Source: an uncultured Collinsella sp. | Lineage (GTDB): Bacteria; Actinomycetota; Coriobacteriia; Coriobacteriales; Coriobacteriaceae | Direction: 5' to 3' | Length of the DNA: 64,000 bases | Assembly: GCA_900541135.1 (NCBI GenBank) | Contig: UQIG01000005.1 | Span: forward strand, 26,575 to 90,574 | In this document: positions 39,071-47,327 of the stretch, one piece after another | Numbering within the stretch: the stretch's first letter is position 1 | Layout of the letters: each line of letters begins with the position of its first letter | Notes under the pieces: generated by a model | Seen by the model: the letters and a program-made list of their open reading frames with translations, nothing else | The model's database searches: none | Told to the model about the DNA's origin: nothing | Program-made: the position numbers and the translations under genes

Positions 39071-40097
39071 CGATCTTGCAGATCGTGTCCTAAATACCGC
39101 TGCGGGTGAGCCGCTTCATCGAAAGGGCCACGCGAAGCCTCTCTATGTTGCCGTAATCGGATGTCTTGCCGGAGTACTGGCGACCGGAGGGGTCGCCTAC
39201 GCCGTTGTCAATTCCGGCTATTTTGCCTCAGCCTGGGGAAACCACGGCAATGGGGATTCCATTACCTGGACCAACGGTGGCTCATCGGGGACTAAATACA
39301 CCTACACCAGAGAGTTTGGTGATGGTATCGCGCCCCAAAGCCTGGAGGGTGCAGTCCAGAAGGTTAATCTGTCCGTCGAGGGTAACGGCTATACGCTCGA
39401 TATCCATGAGATGGCTATCGATCAAAACGGCTGCGGCGCCGTGACGTTTACGTTGTCCAATCCAAATGGAGTTAACTACTACAAGCCAGCAGCAGAGACA
39501 GGCGAACTTGTTCTCTATGGTGAAGAAGAACAAGGCATCGGCACGCCAAGCATGAACTTCGGCGAGGAATGGGCTGACACACGCTGCACAATTGATAAGG
39601 ACACATCAAGCGACACAGTCATTAATGGCACGATGTACTTTGCCTCGTGGGATCGCGAGCGAGATTTGGGACATGCGGTCACCTGGAATATCAGCTGGAC
39701 GGAGGGCAAAGGTGAGGATGCGAAGGTGATCGAGGTATCGACGCCAGAGTTTAACGTCGGAGCGCACGTCGATACAAAGGAACTCCGCTCCGATGACTCG
39801 CCTCTCGAGATCAGTCCGTTTTCCATCCAGACGCATATCGATGATCTGGGCTATGAAGCAGTTGATGATAAACTGACCGTCACCTACAAGGATGGATCGG
39901 AGCAGATTATCGAAGATGACGACGCAGGGGCGTACAACTTCTATGTTTCGATGGCACGCAATAGCGGAGAGAACATTTGGGTGCCAACGAAGTTGATTGA
40001 TGTCGACCAAGTGGTTTCAGTAACGCTCGAAGGCACGAGGTACACGTCAACAGGAGAGACCGAAACAGAAGTACCCTTTACCATCGTCTATTCGTAA
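39021..40097 (+). CDS. Single-pass membrane anti-sigma factor candidate
   Basis: A 358-residue protein: cytoplasmic residues 1-40, one transmembrane helix (about 41-63, LYVAVIGCLAGVLATGGVA), and a beta-rich extracytoplasmic domain of about 290 residues resembling the DUF4179/DUF5643 parts of Firmicute anti-sigma proteins. GTG start follows GAGGAGGGCGACC. The 50-base overlap with the sigma gene argues for a sigma/anti-sigma pair that reads an envelope signal. Base composition is somewhat AT-richer than the neighbouring ribosomal genes. Confidence 0.75.
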   Translation: MKSNQIKQAFESIQADSDLADRVLNTAAGEPLHRKGHAKPLYVAVIGCLAGVLATGGVAYAVVNSGYFASAWGNHGNGDSITWTNGGSSGTKYTYTREFGDGIAPQSLEGAVQKVNLSVEGNGYTLDIHEMAIDQNGCGAVTFTLSNPNGVNYYKPAAETGELVLYGEEEQGIGTPSMNFGEEWADTRCTIDKDTSSDTVINGTMYFASWDRERDLGHAVTWNISWTEGKGEDAKVIEVSTPEFNVGAHVDTKELRSDDSPLEISPFSIQTHIDDLGYEAVDDKLTVTYKDGSEQIIEDDDAGAYNFYVSMARNSGENIWVPTKLIDVDQVVSVTLEGTRYTSTGETETEVPFTIVYS

Positions 40098-40102
40098 GGT
40101 CT

Positions 40103-40137
40103 GAGGCCGCTTCCTACTAGGGGAAGCGGCCTCTTTT
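40103..40137 (+). terminator. Terminator after the anti-sigma gene
   Basis: GAGGCCGCTTCC and GAAGCGGCCTC pair around TACTAGGG, with CTCTTTTG tail. Confidence 0.85.
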
Positions 40138-40240
40138 GCGGTAAATGGGTGGTTAGACTGAGCGATATACTTCCGAAAACGCCGCCGATTTCCATGCGAC
40201 AGATGAGAGCAGATCACCGCTGGAGCGCGACGTTTCCCCA

Positions 40241-40282
40241 GATAAAACCGACCAAAATAAACCTGTCTCTTTTTGGCAGGTA
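40241..40282. repeat. GGGACAG-type palindromic repeat, right of the sigma module
   Basis: GATAAAACCGACCAAAATAA then ACCTGTCTCTTTTTGGCAGGT; nearly the same as the copy at 11725 and inverted relative to the one at 38421. It lies 22 bp before fold-back element B. Confidence 0.7.
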
Positions 40283-40304
40283 GCGTTGCCCCAACGAGCA
40301 CGTC

Positions 40305-40443
40305 GGATTCCCGGGCCGGGCGGCCCAGGGGTTAAGTTTGTCGCGAGTTCCGCACGAGCCGGAGGCCACTTAATGTGGCCTCCGTGCGAGCCAGGACTGT
40401 AGAGCAGCAAACTTAACCCCTGGGCCGCCCGGCCCGGGAATCC
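40305..40443. repeat. Large fold-back element B (upstream of rpsL)
   Basis: Perfectly complementary 36-nt arms, 40305-40340 and 40408-40443. The 67-nt core carries TCGCGAGTTCCGCACG, a bulge GAGCC, the hairpin GGAGGCCAC-TTAAT-GTGGCCTCC, and GTGCGAGCCAGGACTG followed by TAGAGCAG. Core identity with element C (57577) is high while the outer 27 nt of the arms differ entirely, yet both pair perfectly. It ends 85 bp before the rpsL -35. The interval 40098-40649 holds the terminator, one small repeat, this element and the rpsL promoter; no gene. Confidence 0.9.
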
Positions 40444-40502
40444 GCCCCCGCGCACAGAAGGGGATTCCTTTTGTGTAGGCTTTGCGGAAATGTGGCTATT
40501 TT

Positions 40503-40556
40503 AGGATACGCCCGGTGGCGTGGTCTGTTGACGGCACAGCTAACGCCACGTATCCT
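40503..40556 (+). promoter_or_regulatory. rpsL promoter spanned by an inverted repeat
   Basis: TTGACG (40528-40533), 17-bp spacer, TATCCT (40551-40556). The -10 forms the end of an inverted repeat: AGGATACG (40503-40510) and TGGCGT (40516-40521) match ACGCCA-CGTATCCT (40543-40556) in reverse complement with a 5-nt insertion. A protein on this repeat would cover the promoter. The left arm is also a partial copy of the GATACGCCCGG motif seen upstream of tuf and rplC. Confidence 0.65.
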
Positions 40557-40649
40557 ATCGAACTGCGTGTTTCGTAGGGGGATGCTGACCCCTCGATTCA
40601 AGCCGTTGCACTTTACAGAAAGCTGGAATCATTCGAGAAGGAGTACGCT

Positions 40650-41027
40650 TTGCCTACTATTAACCAGCTGGTTCGCCAGGGCCGTCGTTCCGTGCCCAAG
40701 AAGTCCAAGAACGCTGCTCTGCAGCACAACTCCCAGAAGCGCGGCGTGTGCACCCGCGTCTTCACCACGAGCCCCAAGAAGCCGAACTCGGCTCTTCGTA
40801 AGGTTGCCCGTGTTCGCCTTGTCAACGGCATCGAAGTTACTGCTTACATCCCGGGTGAGGGCCACAACCTGCAGGAGCACTCCATCGTGCTCGTCCGCGG
40901 CGGTCGTGTCCGTGACCTCCCTGGTGTCCGTTATCACGTCATCCGTGGCGCCTACGACGCTGCTCCGGTCCAGAACCGTATGCAGGCCCGTTCCAAGTAC
41001 GGTGCTAAGCGCCCCAAGGCTAAATAA
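40650..41027 (+). CDS. rpsL: 30S ribosomal protein S12
   Basis: Decoding-centre protein, 125 residues, with TSPKKPNSALRKVARVRL and the loop GGRVRDLPGVRYH. The lysines where streptomycin-resistance changes occur (PKKPNS; second site read as RVRDLPGV) are wild type at the first position. TTG start follows GAGAAGGAGTACGC. First gene of the str operon here. Confidence 0.98.
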   Translation: MPTINQLVRQGRRSVPKKSKNAALQHNSQKRGVCTRVFTTSPKKPNSALRKVARVRLVNGIEVTAYIPGEGHNLQEHSIVLVRGGRVRDLPGVRYHVIRGAYDAAPVQNRMQARSKYGAKRPKAK

Positions 41028-41100
41028 GTCAGATAACGTTTTGATACTTTCGCCGTGTGCCGCCTAAGCGCCGCACGGTAGACACTTAAGGAGATTTCAC

Positions 41101-41574
41101 ATGCCGCGTCGTGCAGCAGCTAATCGTCGTGAGGTTCAGCCTGACGCCGTTTACAACAACCGCCTGGTGACTCAGCTCATCAACAAGGTCCTTCTTGACG
41201 GCAAGAAGGCCACCGCTGAGCGCATCGTTTACACCGCTTTCGAGATCGTTGCCGAGAAGTCCGAGGGTGGCGACGCTCTCGCTACCTTCAAGAAGGCTAT
41301 GGACAACGTCAAGCCCACGCTCGAGGTTAAGCCCAAGCGTGTCGGTGGCGCTACCTATCAGGTCCCGATGGAGGTCAACTCCCGTCGTTCCACCGCTCTG
41401 GGTATCCGCTGGATCGTCAACTTCTCCCGCGCTCGCAAGGAGAAGACCATGGCCGAGCGTCTCGCCAACGAGATCCTCGACGCTTCCAACGGCCTGGGCG
41501 CTTCCGTCAAGAAGCGTGAGGACGTCTTTAAGATGGCCGAGGCCAACCGCGCGTTCTCTCACTATCGTTGGTAA
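41101..41574 (+). CDS. rpsG: 30S ribosomal protein S7
   Basis: 157-residue primary 16S-binding protein that nucleates the 30S head; MPRRAAANRREVQPDAVYNN at the start and the ERLANEILDA segment are typical. ATG follows AAGGAGATTTCAC. 73 bp after rpsL and 19 bp before fusA. Confidence 0.98.
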   Translation: MPRRAAANRREVQPDAVYNNRLVTQLINKVLLDGKKATAERIVYTAFEIVAEKSEGGDALATFKKAMDNVKPTLEVKPKRVGGATYQVPMEVNSRRSTALGIRWIVNFSRARKEKTMAERLANEILDASNGLGASVKKREDVFKMAEANRAFSHYRW

Positions 41575-41593
41575 GTTAAGGTAAGGAACTAAC

Positions 41594-43693
41594 ATGGCTA
41601 AGCCTAAGTACAAGCTTTCCGATACCCGTAACATCGGCATCATGGCCCACATCGATGCCGGTAAGACCACCACGACCGAGCGTATTCTTTACTACACCGG
41701 TAAGACCCACAAGATCGGTGAGGTCCATGAGGGCGCTGCCACCATGGACTGGATGGTTCAGGAGCAGGAGCGCGGCGTAACCATTACCTCCGCTGCTACC
41801 ACGTGCTTCTGGAACAAGGACGGTAAGGACTACCGCATCCAGATCATCGACACCCCGGGCCACGTTGACTTCACCGCCGAGGTCGAGCGCTGCCTGCGCG
41901 TCCTCGATGGCGCTGTCGCCGTCTTCGACGCCGTTGCCGGCGTTCAGCCCCAGTCTGAGACCGTTTGGCGTCAGGCTTCTACCTTCAACGTTCCCCGCAT
42001 CGCCTTCATCAACAAGTATGACCGCGTGGGCGCTGACTTCTTCAACGCTATCGAGACCATGAAGGATCGTCTCGACGCTAACGCCGTGGCCGCTCAGGTC
42101 CCGATGGGCGCCGAGGACAACTTCTGGGGCGTCATCGACCTGGTCACCATGACTGCATGGGACTTCAAGGCCGACGAGAAGGGTATGACCTACCCCGAGC
42201 CGATGGACGAGATCCCGGCTGAGTTCGCCGACATCGCTGCCACCAAGCGCGAGGAGCTCCTCGATGCTGCTGCCAGCTTTGACGATGAGCTCATGGAGAA
42301 GATCCTCATGGAGGAGGACTTCACCGTCGAGGAGCTCAAGGCTGCTCTGCGCAAGGGCGTTCTGGCCAACGAGCTCAACCTCGTCTTCGTGGGCTCCGCC
42401 TACAAGAACAAGGGCGTCCAGGAGCTGCTCGACGCTGTCGTCGACTACCTGCCCAGCCCGCTCGACGTCGAGGCCGTTACCGGTACCGATCCGGACACCG
42501 GCGAGGAGATCGAGCGTCATCCTTCCTTCGACGAGCCCTTCTCCGGCCTGGTCTTCAAGATCATGACCGACCCGTTCGTCGGTAAGCTCACCTACGTCCG
42601 CGTTTACTCCGGCCGCGCCGAGTCCGGCTCCTACGTTGTCAATGCTTCCAACGGTCAGCGCGAGCGCCTCGGCCGCATCCTCGAGATGAACGCCGCCGAG
42701 CGTATCGACCGTGACGACGCTGCCGCTGGCGACATCGTCGCTTGCGTCGGCTTCAAGAACTCCACCACCGGTGACACCCTGTGCGCCGAGGGCAAGGAGA
42801 TCGTCCTCGAGAAGATCGAGTTCGCTAAGCCCGTTATCGACGTTGCCATCGAGCCCAAGACCAAGGCCGAGCAGGACAAGATGTCCCTGGCTCTGACCAA
42901 GCTCGCCGAGGAGGACCCGACCTTCCAGGTGTCCACCAACCACGAGACCGGCCAGACCATCATCGCCGGCATGGGCGAGCTGCACCTCGAGATCATCGTC
43001 GACCGTCTGCTCCGCGAGTTCAAGGTTGACGCTAACGTTGGTAAGCCCCAGGTTGCCTACCGCGAGACCGCTGGTCACGACGTCGAGAAGGCTGAGGGCA
43101 AGTTCGTCCGTCAGTCCGGCGGTCGCGGTCAGTACGGCCACGCCGTCATCAAGCTCGAGAAGATGGAGGAGGGCTTCGGCTACGAGTTCGTCAACGCTAT
43201 CGTCGGCGGCGTCGTGCCCAAGGAGTACATCCCGTCCATCGACAAGGGCATCCAGGAGGCCCTGAACACCGGTGTTATCGCCGGCTTCCCGGTCCTCGAC
43301 GTTAAGGTCACCCTGTTCGACGGTTCTTACCACGAGGTCGACTCCTCCGAGGCCGCCTTCAAGATCGCCGGTTCCATGGCTATCAAGGACGCCCTCAAGA
43401 AGTCCGATCCGCAGCTGCTCGAGCCGATCATGGCTGTCGAGGTCGAGACCCCTGAGCAGTACATGGGCGACGTTATGGGCAACCTCTCCGGTCGCCGCGG
43501 CAAGATCGAGGGCATGGAGGATCGCAAGAACAGCAAGCTCATCCGTGCCAAGGTGCCGCTGGGCGAGATGTTCGGTTACGCTACCGACCTTCGCTCCCAG
43601 ACCCAGGGCCGTGCATCCTACACGATGCAGTTCGACTCTTATGAGCCCGCGCCCAAGTCCATCGTGGACGAGGTCATGAGCAAGAACGCCTAA
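41594..43693 (+). CDS. fusA: Translation elongation factor G
   Basis: GTPase that drives translocation, 699 residues. G1 AHIDAGKTT, switch I RGVTITSAATTCFW, G3 DTPGH and G4 NKYD (NKMD in most bacteria) are visible; domain IV contains the translocation loop region and the end YEPAPKSIVDEVMSKNA. It is followed by rpsJ, not by tuf. Confidence 0.98.
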   Translation: MAKPKYKLSDTRNIGIMAHIDAGKTTTTERILYYTGKTHKIGEVHEGAATMDWMVQEQERGVTITSAATTCFWNKDGKDYRIQIIDTPGHVDFTAEVERCLRVLDGAVAVFDAVAGVQPQSETVWRQASTFNVPRIAFINKYDRVGADFFNAIETMKDRLDANAVAAQVPMGAEDNFWGVIDLVTMTAWDFKADEKGMTYPEPMDEIPAEFADIAATKREELLDAAASFDDELMEKILMEEDFTVEELKAALRKGVLANELNLVFVGSAYKNKGVQELLDAVVDYLPSPLDVEAVTGTDPDTGEEIERHPSFDEPFSGLVFKIMTDPFVGKLTYVRVYSGRAESGSYVVNASNGQRERLGRILEMNAAERIDRDDAAAGDIVACVGFKNSTTGDTLCAEGKEIVLEKIEFAKPVIDVAIEPKTKAEQDKMSLALTKLAEEDPTFQVSTNHETGQTIIAGMGELHLEIIVDRLLREFKVDANVGKPQVAYRETAGHDVEKAEGKFVRQSGGRGQYGHAVIKLEKMEEGFGYEFVNAIVGGVVPKEYIPSIDKGIQEALNTGVIAGFPVLDVKVTLFDGSYHEVDSSEAAFKIAGSMAIKDALKKSDPQLLEPIMAVEVETPEQYMGDVMGNLSGRRGKIEGMEDRKNSKLIRAKVPLGEMFGYATDLRSQTQGRASYTMQFDSYEPAPKSIVDEVMSKNA

Positions 43694-43753
43694 GTTCGAG
43701 CTCCCTGTTACGTAATCCGCGAGAACATCTCTCGCACTCTTTGGAGGTTTAAG

Positions 43754-44062
43754 TTGGCTACCCAGAAGATCCGCATTCGCCTCAAGGGCTATGATCACGA
43801 GGTCGTCGATCAGTCCGCGAAGCTCATCGTCGAGACCGCTCAGAAGACCGGCGCTCGCGTTTCCGGTCCTGTCCCCCTGCCCACCGAGCGCAACCTGTAC
43901 ACGGTTATCCGCTCGCCGCACGTGAACAAGGACTCCCGTGAGCAGTTCGAGATGCGCACCCACAAGCGCCTCATCGACATCCTCGACCCCACCTCGGGCA
44001 CCGTTGATTCGCTCATGCGTCTCGACCTCCCCGCTGGCGTCGACATCGACATCAAGCTCTAA
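43754..44062 (+). CDS. rpsJ: 30S ribosomal protein S10
   Basis: 102 residues, IRIRLKGYDHEVVDQSAKL at the N-terminus. S10 is both a 30S head protein and NusE, the NusB partner in antitermination. TTG start follows TTGGAGGTTTAAG. It is the last gene of the str operon here: a strong terminator follows, and the remaining S10-operon genes begin 14 kb downstream at rplC. Confidence 0.98.
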   Translation: MATQKIRIRLKGYDHEVVDQSAKLIVETAQKTGARVSGPVPLPTERNLYTVIRSPHVNKDSREQFEMRTHKRLIDILDPTSGTVDSLMRLDLPAGVDIDIKL

Positions 44063-44083
44063 GCGATATCGCTCATAGCTTAT

Positions 44084-44119
44084 AGAGCCCCGCTGCCATC
44101 TTGGTAGCGGGGCTCTTTT
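44084..44119 (+). terminator. Terminator after rpsJ
   Basis: AGAGCCCCGCTGCCA and TGGTAGCGGGGCTCT form a long stem with a 3-nt loop and a TTTTGTTTT tail. Confidence 0.92.
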
Positions 44120-44178
44120 GTTTTGAGTTTAGATTTTGGGATAGCGAATTCGTCTGCCGAGCTGATGGCTGCGGCGCC

Positions 44179-44955
44179 CTATTCGCTCAGGGGGCGCAAG
44201 GACGCTTCTTCGAAGTGGAAGACGCACAAGCCGCTCTCGGTCTCAATGCTTGCGCGGCCGCAATCGTCGACCGTTCTAAATATGCCGCGTGCCAGCTCGT
44301 CTCCAGCGGGGGAGCGGGCGATAACGTGCTCCCCAATCCAATTGAGGTGTGCGACATATTCGTCGTGGACGGGCGCGAGCGGTCCGGCGTTTTCTTCCAT
44401 GGCGTTGAGGCGCTCTGCCCAGGTATCTACAGCGTCTATAACTGCGTGATAGACCTCATCGAGGAGCATGTCGACGGCGGGAACGCTCTCGTTGAGGTCC
44501 GAGAGGCTAATTGCCGCCAGGCCGCCATCGGGCACCTCTTGGGGCGTGTAATTTACGTTGACACCAATGCCGCAGACGGCGAAAGGTTTGCCTTCGTTAT
44601 CGCGTGCGGCCTCGACCAGAATGCCGCCGAGCTTGCGTCCTCGCGCGACCAGGTCGTTGGGCCACTTGAGGGCTATTTCGCTTGCAAGGCCTTGCTTTTC
44701 GAGTGCTTCGAGCACCGCTAGGCCGCTGACGGCGGCAAGACCAGAGTACTTTGCGGGATTAACGCATGGACGCAGGACAATCGAAAGCAATAGGTTGCCG
44801 GCGGTTGAATCCCACTTGTGGCCGCGCCGGCCGCGTCCTGCCGTTTGCGCGCGGGCGGCAAGTCCTGTGCCGTGCGGCGCACCCTGTTTTCCTGCCTCGA
44901 GCAGGTCATCGTTGGTCGATCCGGTTACATCGACAATCGTTAATTGGGCATCCAT
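44179..44955 (-). CDS. birA: Biotin--[acetyl-CoA-carboxylase] ligase
   Basis: Attaches biotin to AccB. 258 residues with GRGRRGHKW (about 40-48) of the biotinyl-AMP site, KWPNDL and the GILVEA strand. No N-terminal helix-turn-helix, so it is a group I ligase without repressor activity. ATG 44955 follows AAGGAGGTAGCAGCCGCT. It is divergent from the fab/acc operon, which encodes its substrate AccB, a functionally sensible placement. Confidence 0.93.
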   Translation of the reverse strand: MDAQLTIVDVTGSTNDDLLEAGKQGAPHGTGLAARAQTAGRGRRGHKWDSTAGNLLLSIVLRPCVNPAKYSGLAAVSGLAVLEALEKQGLASEIALKWPNDLVARGRKLGGILVEAARDNEGKPFAVCGIGVNVNYTPQEVPDGGLAAISLSDLNESVPAVDMLLDEVYHAVIDAVDTWAERLNAMEENAGPLAPVHDEYVAHLNWIGEHVIARSPAGDELARGIFRTVDDCGRASIETESGLCVFHFEEASLRPLSE

Positions 44956-45050
44956 AGCGGCTGCTACCTCCTTATTGAATAAGTGAATGACGCAATGGTG
45001 TCGAGAGATAGACACAATGTGAAGCCTTTGTCGCATTTGGACAATTTAAT

Positions 45051-45114
45051 GTTAACACGTCAACAAAGACTGAAATGCGTTATCCTCTCTTGGTCGATGT
45101 AAACACGTCAACAA
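45051..45114 (+). promoter_or_regulatory. Two copies of a 16-nt box before fabH
   Basis: GTTAACACGTCAACAA (45051-45066) and GTAAACACGTCAACAA (45099-45114) differ at one base and are 48 bp apart. GTTAACACGTCAAC is itself partly palindromic (GTT-AC-GT-AAC). They lie in the birA-fabH divergent interval, the second one ending 6 bp before the fabH ribosome site. They look like operators of a fatty-acid-synthesis regulator; no such regulator is encoded in the window. Confidence 0.6.
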
Positions 45115-45131
45115 CTCAAAGGAGGTTAGTG

Positions 45132-46091
45132 ATGGGTTTCACGATTCTTGGAACAGGTTCGGCACTTCCTGAGCGCAGTGTTTCCAATGACGAGCTGTCT
45201 GAGTTCCTCGATACCTCGGATGAGTGGATTTTTACTCGCACAGGTATCAAGAGCCGCCACGTCTGCACCACCGAGTCACTTGACGACCTTGCCGTAGCAG
45301 CGAGCGAGCGGGCACTCCAGGTGTCCGGAATCGACGCGAGCCAGCTGGATCTGATCGTCTGCTCGACGACGACGGGTGACCACCTTGTTCCCGCCGAGGC
45401 GTGTGCCGTTGCTGAGCGACTAGGCGCGACGTGCCCTGCCTTCGATGTCTCGGCGGCTTGTGCCGGCTTCGTATTTGCGCTCGATGTCGCCGAGGGCTAT
45501 ATCGCCCGCAGCCGTGCCGAGCGCGTGCTTGTTGTTGCTGCCGAGCAGATGACGCGCGCGCTCGAGTGGACCGACCGTGCCACCTGCGTGCTATTTGGCG
45601 ATGGGGCAGGCGCCGCAGTGATTGAAGCTGGGGGAGACAACCCCCTTGCCGTTGAGCTTTCGACGGCGCCCGACGTCGAGACGTTGCGCGTTCCCGGTCT
45701 GGTCGGTACCTCGCCGTTTAAGGCTTCCGCAGATAGCGCGAGCGTGCTGTCCATGAATGGCCGCCGCGTGTTCAAGTTCGGCGTCAACGCCATCTGTGAC
45801 ACGGTCCATAAGCTTGCGATCGATGCGAGCATTTTGGTCGAAGACATCGATCATTTTGTATTCCATCAGGCTAACGAACGAATCCTGAGCCAGGCGGTCA
45901 AGCGTCTGGGCGTGCCGGACGAGCGTGTGGTTCGCACGTTGCGCGAGACCGGCAACATTTCGAGCGCATGCATTCCGCTTGCCCTCGATCGGCTGGCAAA
46001 CGCCGGTGCACTTCACACGGGCGACACCATCGCCTTGGTTGGATTTGGCGCTGGCCTGGATATAGGTGGCTATCTGCTTCGTTGGAAGTAG
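45132..46091 (+). CDS. fabH: Beta-ketoacyl-ACP synthase III
   Basis: Starts fatty-acid synthesis by condensing acetyl- or branched acyl-CoA with malonyl-ACP. 319 residues; catalytic Cys110 in DVSAACAGF, His in FVFHQANERI and Asn in GNISSACIP complete the triad. ATG 45132 follows GGAGGTTAGTG; an upstream in-frame start lies inside the second operator-like box. First gene of a ten-gene operon running to accDA. Confidence 0.96.
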   Translation: MGFTILGTGSALPERSVSNDELSEFLDTSDEWIFTRTGIKSRHVCTTESLDDLAVAASERALQVSGIDASQLDLIVCSTTTGDHLVPAEACAVAERLGATCPAFDVSAACAGFVFALDVAEGYIARSRAERVLVVAAEQMTRALEWTDRATCVLFGDGAGAAVIEAGGDNPLAVELSTAPDVETLRVPGLVGTSPFKASADSASVLSMNGRRVFKFGVNAICDTVHKLAIDASILVEDIDHFVFHQANERILSQAVKRLGVPDERVVRTLRETGNISSACIPLALDRLANAGALHTGDTIALVGFGAGLDIGGYLLRWK

Positions 46092-46143
46092 TCGCACATA
46101 GGAAATAAAACCGCCCCTAGGGCACAAACAAAGGAGAACTACC

Positions 46144-46380
46144 ATGGCAGATCAGAAGACCTTCGAGCGCGTTTGCGACGTTATCCGCGAGACCGCTGGC
46201 CTTGACGACGTCGAGATGAAGCCCGAGTCCACGCTCGAGGAGATTGGTCTCGACAGTCTGGGCACCGTCGAAATCCTCGTCGCCGTCGAGGACGAGTTTG
46301 GCATCCAGCTCGATACCGAGGAGAACCCCAAGACGGTCGGCGAGTTCGCCGACACGGTCGAGGCGGCATTGGAGAAGTAG
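46144..46380 (+). CDS. acpP: Acyl carrier protein
   Basis: 78-residue acidic helical carrier. Ser38 in GLDSLG is the 4'-phosphopantetheine attachment site. ATG follows AAAGGAGAACTACC. Lies between fabH and fabK in the fab operon. Confidence 0.97.
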   Translation: MADQKTFERVCDVIRETAGLDDVEMKPESTLEEIGLDSLGTVEILVAVEDEFGIQLDTEENPKTVGEFADTVEAALEK

Positions 46381-46382
46381 AG

Positions 46383-47327
46383 ATGCTCAAGACTCCTCTC
46401 TGCGATCTGCTCGGCATCGAAAAGCCCGTGTTCCAGGGCGGTATGGCCTGGATTGCTGACGCCTCGCTGGCGTCCGCGGTGTCCGAGGCGGGCGGCTTAG
46501 GGATTATCGCGGCTATGAACGCCGATGCCAACTGGTTGCGCGACCAGATTCACGAGCTGCGCACCAGGACGGATAAGCCCTTTGGCGTCAATGTTATGCT
46601 CATGAGCCCGTTTGCCGACGAGGTTGCGCAGGTTGTGATTGACGAGCGGGTGCCGGTCGTCGTGACGGGTGCCGGCAATCCCACCAAGTACATGAAGGTG
46701 TGGAACGAGGCGGGCATCAAGGTCATCCCGGTCGTCGCCTCGGTGGCGCTGGCGCGCCTCGTGGCGCGTCGTGGGGCCACGGCGGTTGTTGCCGAGGGCA
46801 CCGAATCGGGCGGCCATATTGGCGAGACCTCGACGATGGCACTGGTGCCGCAGGTCGTCGATGCGGTCGACATTCCCGTTGTGGCCGCCGGCGGTATTGC
46901 CGACGGCCGCGGCGTGGCGGCCGCCTTTATGCTGGGCGCCGAAGGCGTGCAAGTGGGTACGCGCTTTCTGGTCGCAGACGAGTGCACCGTCTCGGAGCAG
47001 TACAAAAAGATGGTCCTGAAGGCCAACGACACTTCGACGCGTGCGACCGGTCGCTCGACGGGACATCCGGTGCGCGCCCTCAAGAGCCCCTTCACCAACG
47101 CCTATGCCAAGAGCGAGGGTTCCGGTGCGAGTGCCGAGGAGCTCGGTGCTATGGGAACCGGTGCGCTGCGTAAGGCCGCCAAGGACGGCAACTACGAAGA
47201 GGGTTCGTTTTTGTGTGGACAGATTGCCGGCATGGTCAACGAGCGCCAGAGCGCACGCGAAATCGTTGACGACCTGGTCGATGGCGCCGAGCACGTCCTG
47301 AAGGGTGCGTGCGCATGGGTGGCGTAG
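46383..47327 (+). CDS. fabK: Enoyl-ACP reductase II (FMN-dependent)
   Basis: 314-residue TIM-barrel flavoprotein of the nitronate monooxygenase/FabK family. PVFQGGMAWIADASLASAV at the start, TESGGHIGE and AGGIADGRG for FMN binding are visible. It performs the last reduction of each elongation round in place of FabI and is known to be insensitive to triclosan. Position between acpP and fabD strongly favours FabK over a nitronate monooxygenase. Begins two bases after acpP. Confidence 0.93.
   Translation: MLKTPLCDLLGIEKPVFQGGMAWIADASLASAVSEAGGLGIIAAMNADANWLRDQIHELRTRTDKPFGVNVMLMSPFADEVAQVVIDERVPVVVTGAGNPTKYMKVWNEAGIKVIPVVASVALARLVARRGATAVVAEGTESGGHIGETSTMALVPQVVDAVDIPVVAAGGIADGRGVAAAFMLGAEGVQVGTRFLVADECTVSEQYKKMVLKANDTSTRATGRSTGHPVRALKSPFTNAYAKSEGSGASAEELGAMGTGALRKAAKDGNYEEGSFLCGQIAGMVNERQSAREIVDDLVDGAEHVLKGACAWVA

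Noticed and set aside
46383..47327. Nitronate monooxygenase as the function of the TIM-barrel flavoprotein
   Set aside because: Same superfamily, but its position between acpP and fabD in a fab operon lacking another enoyl reductase supports FabK.
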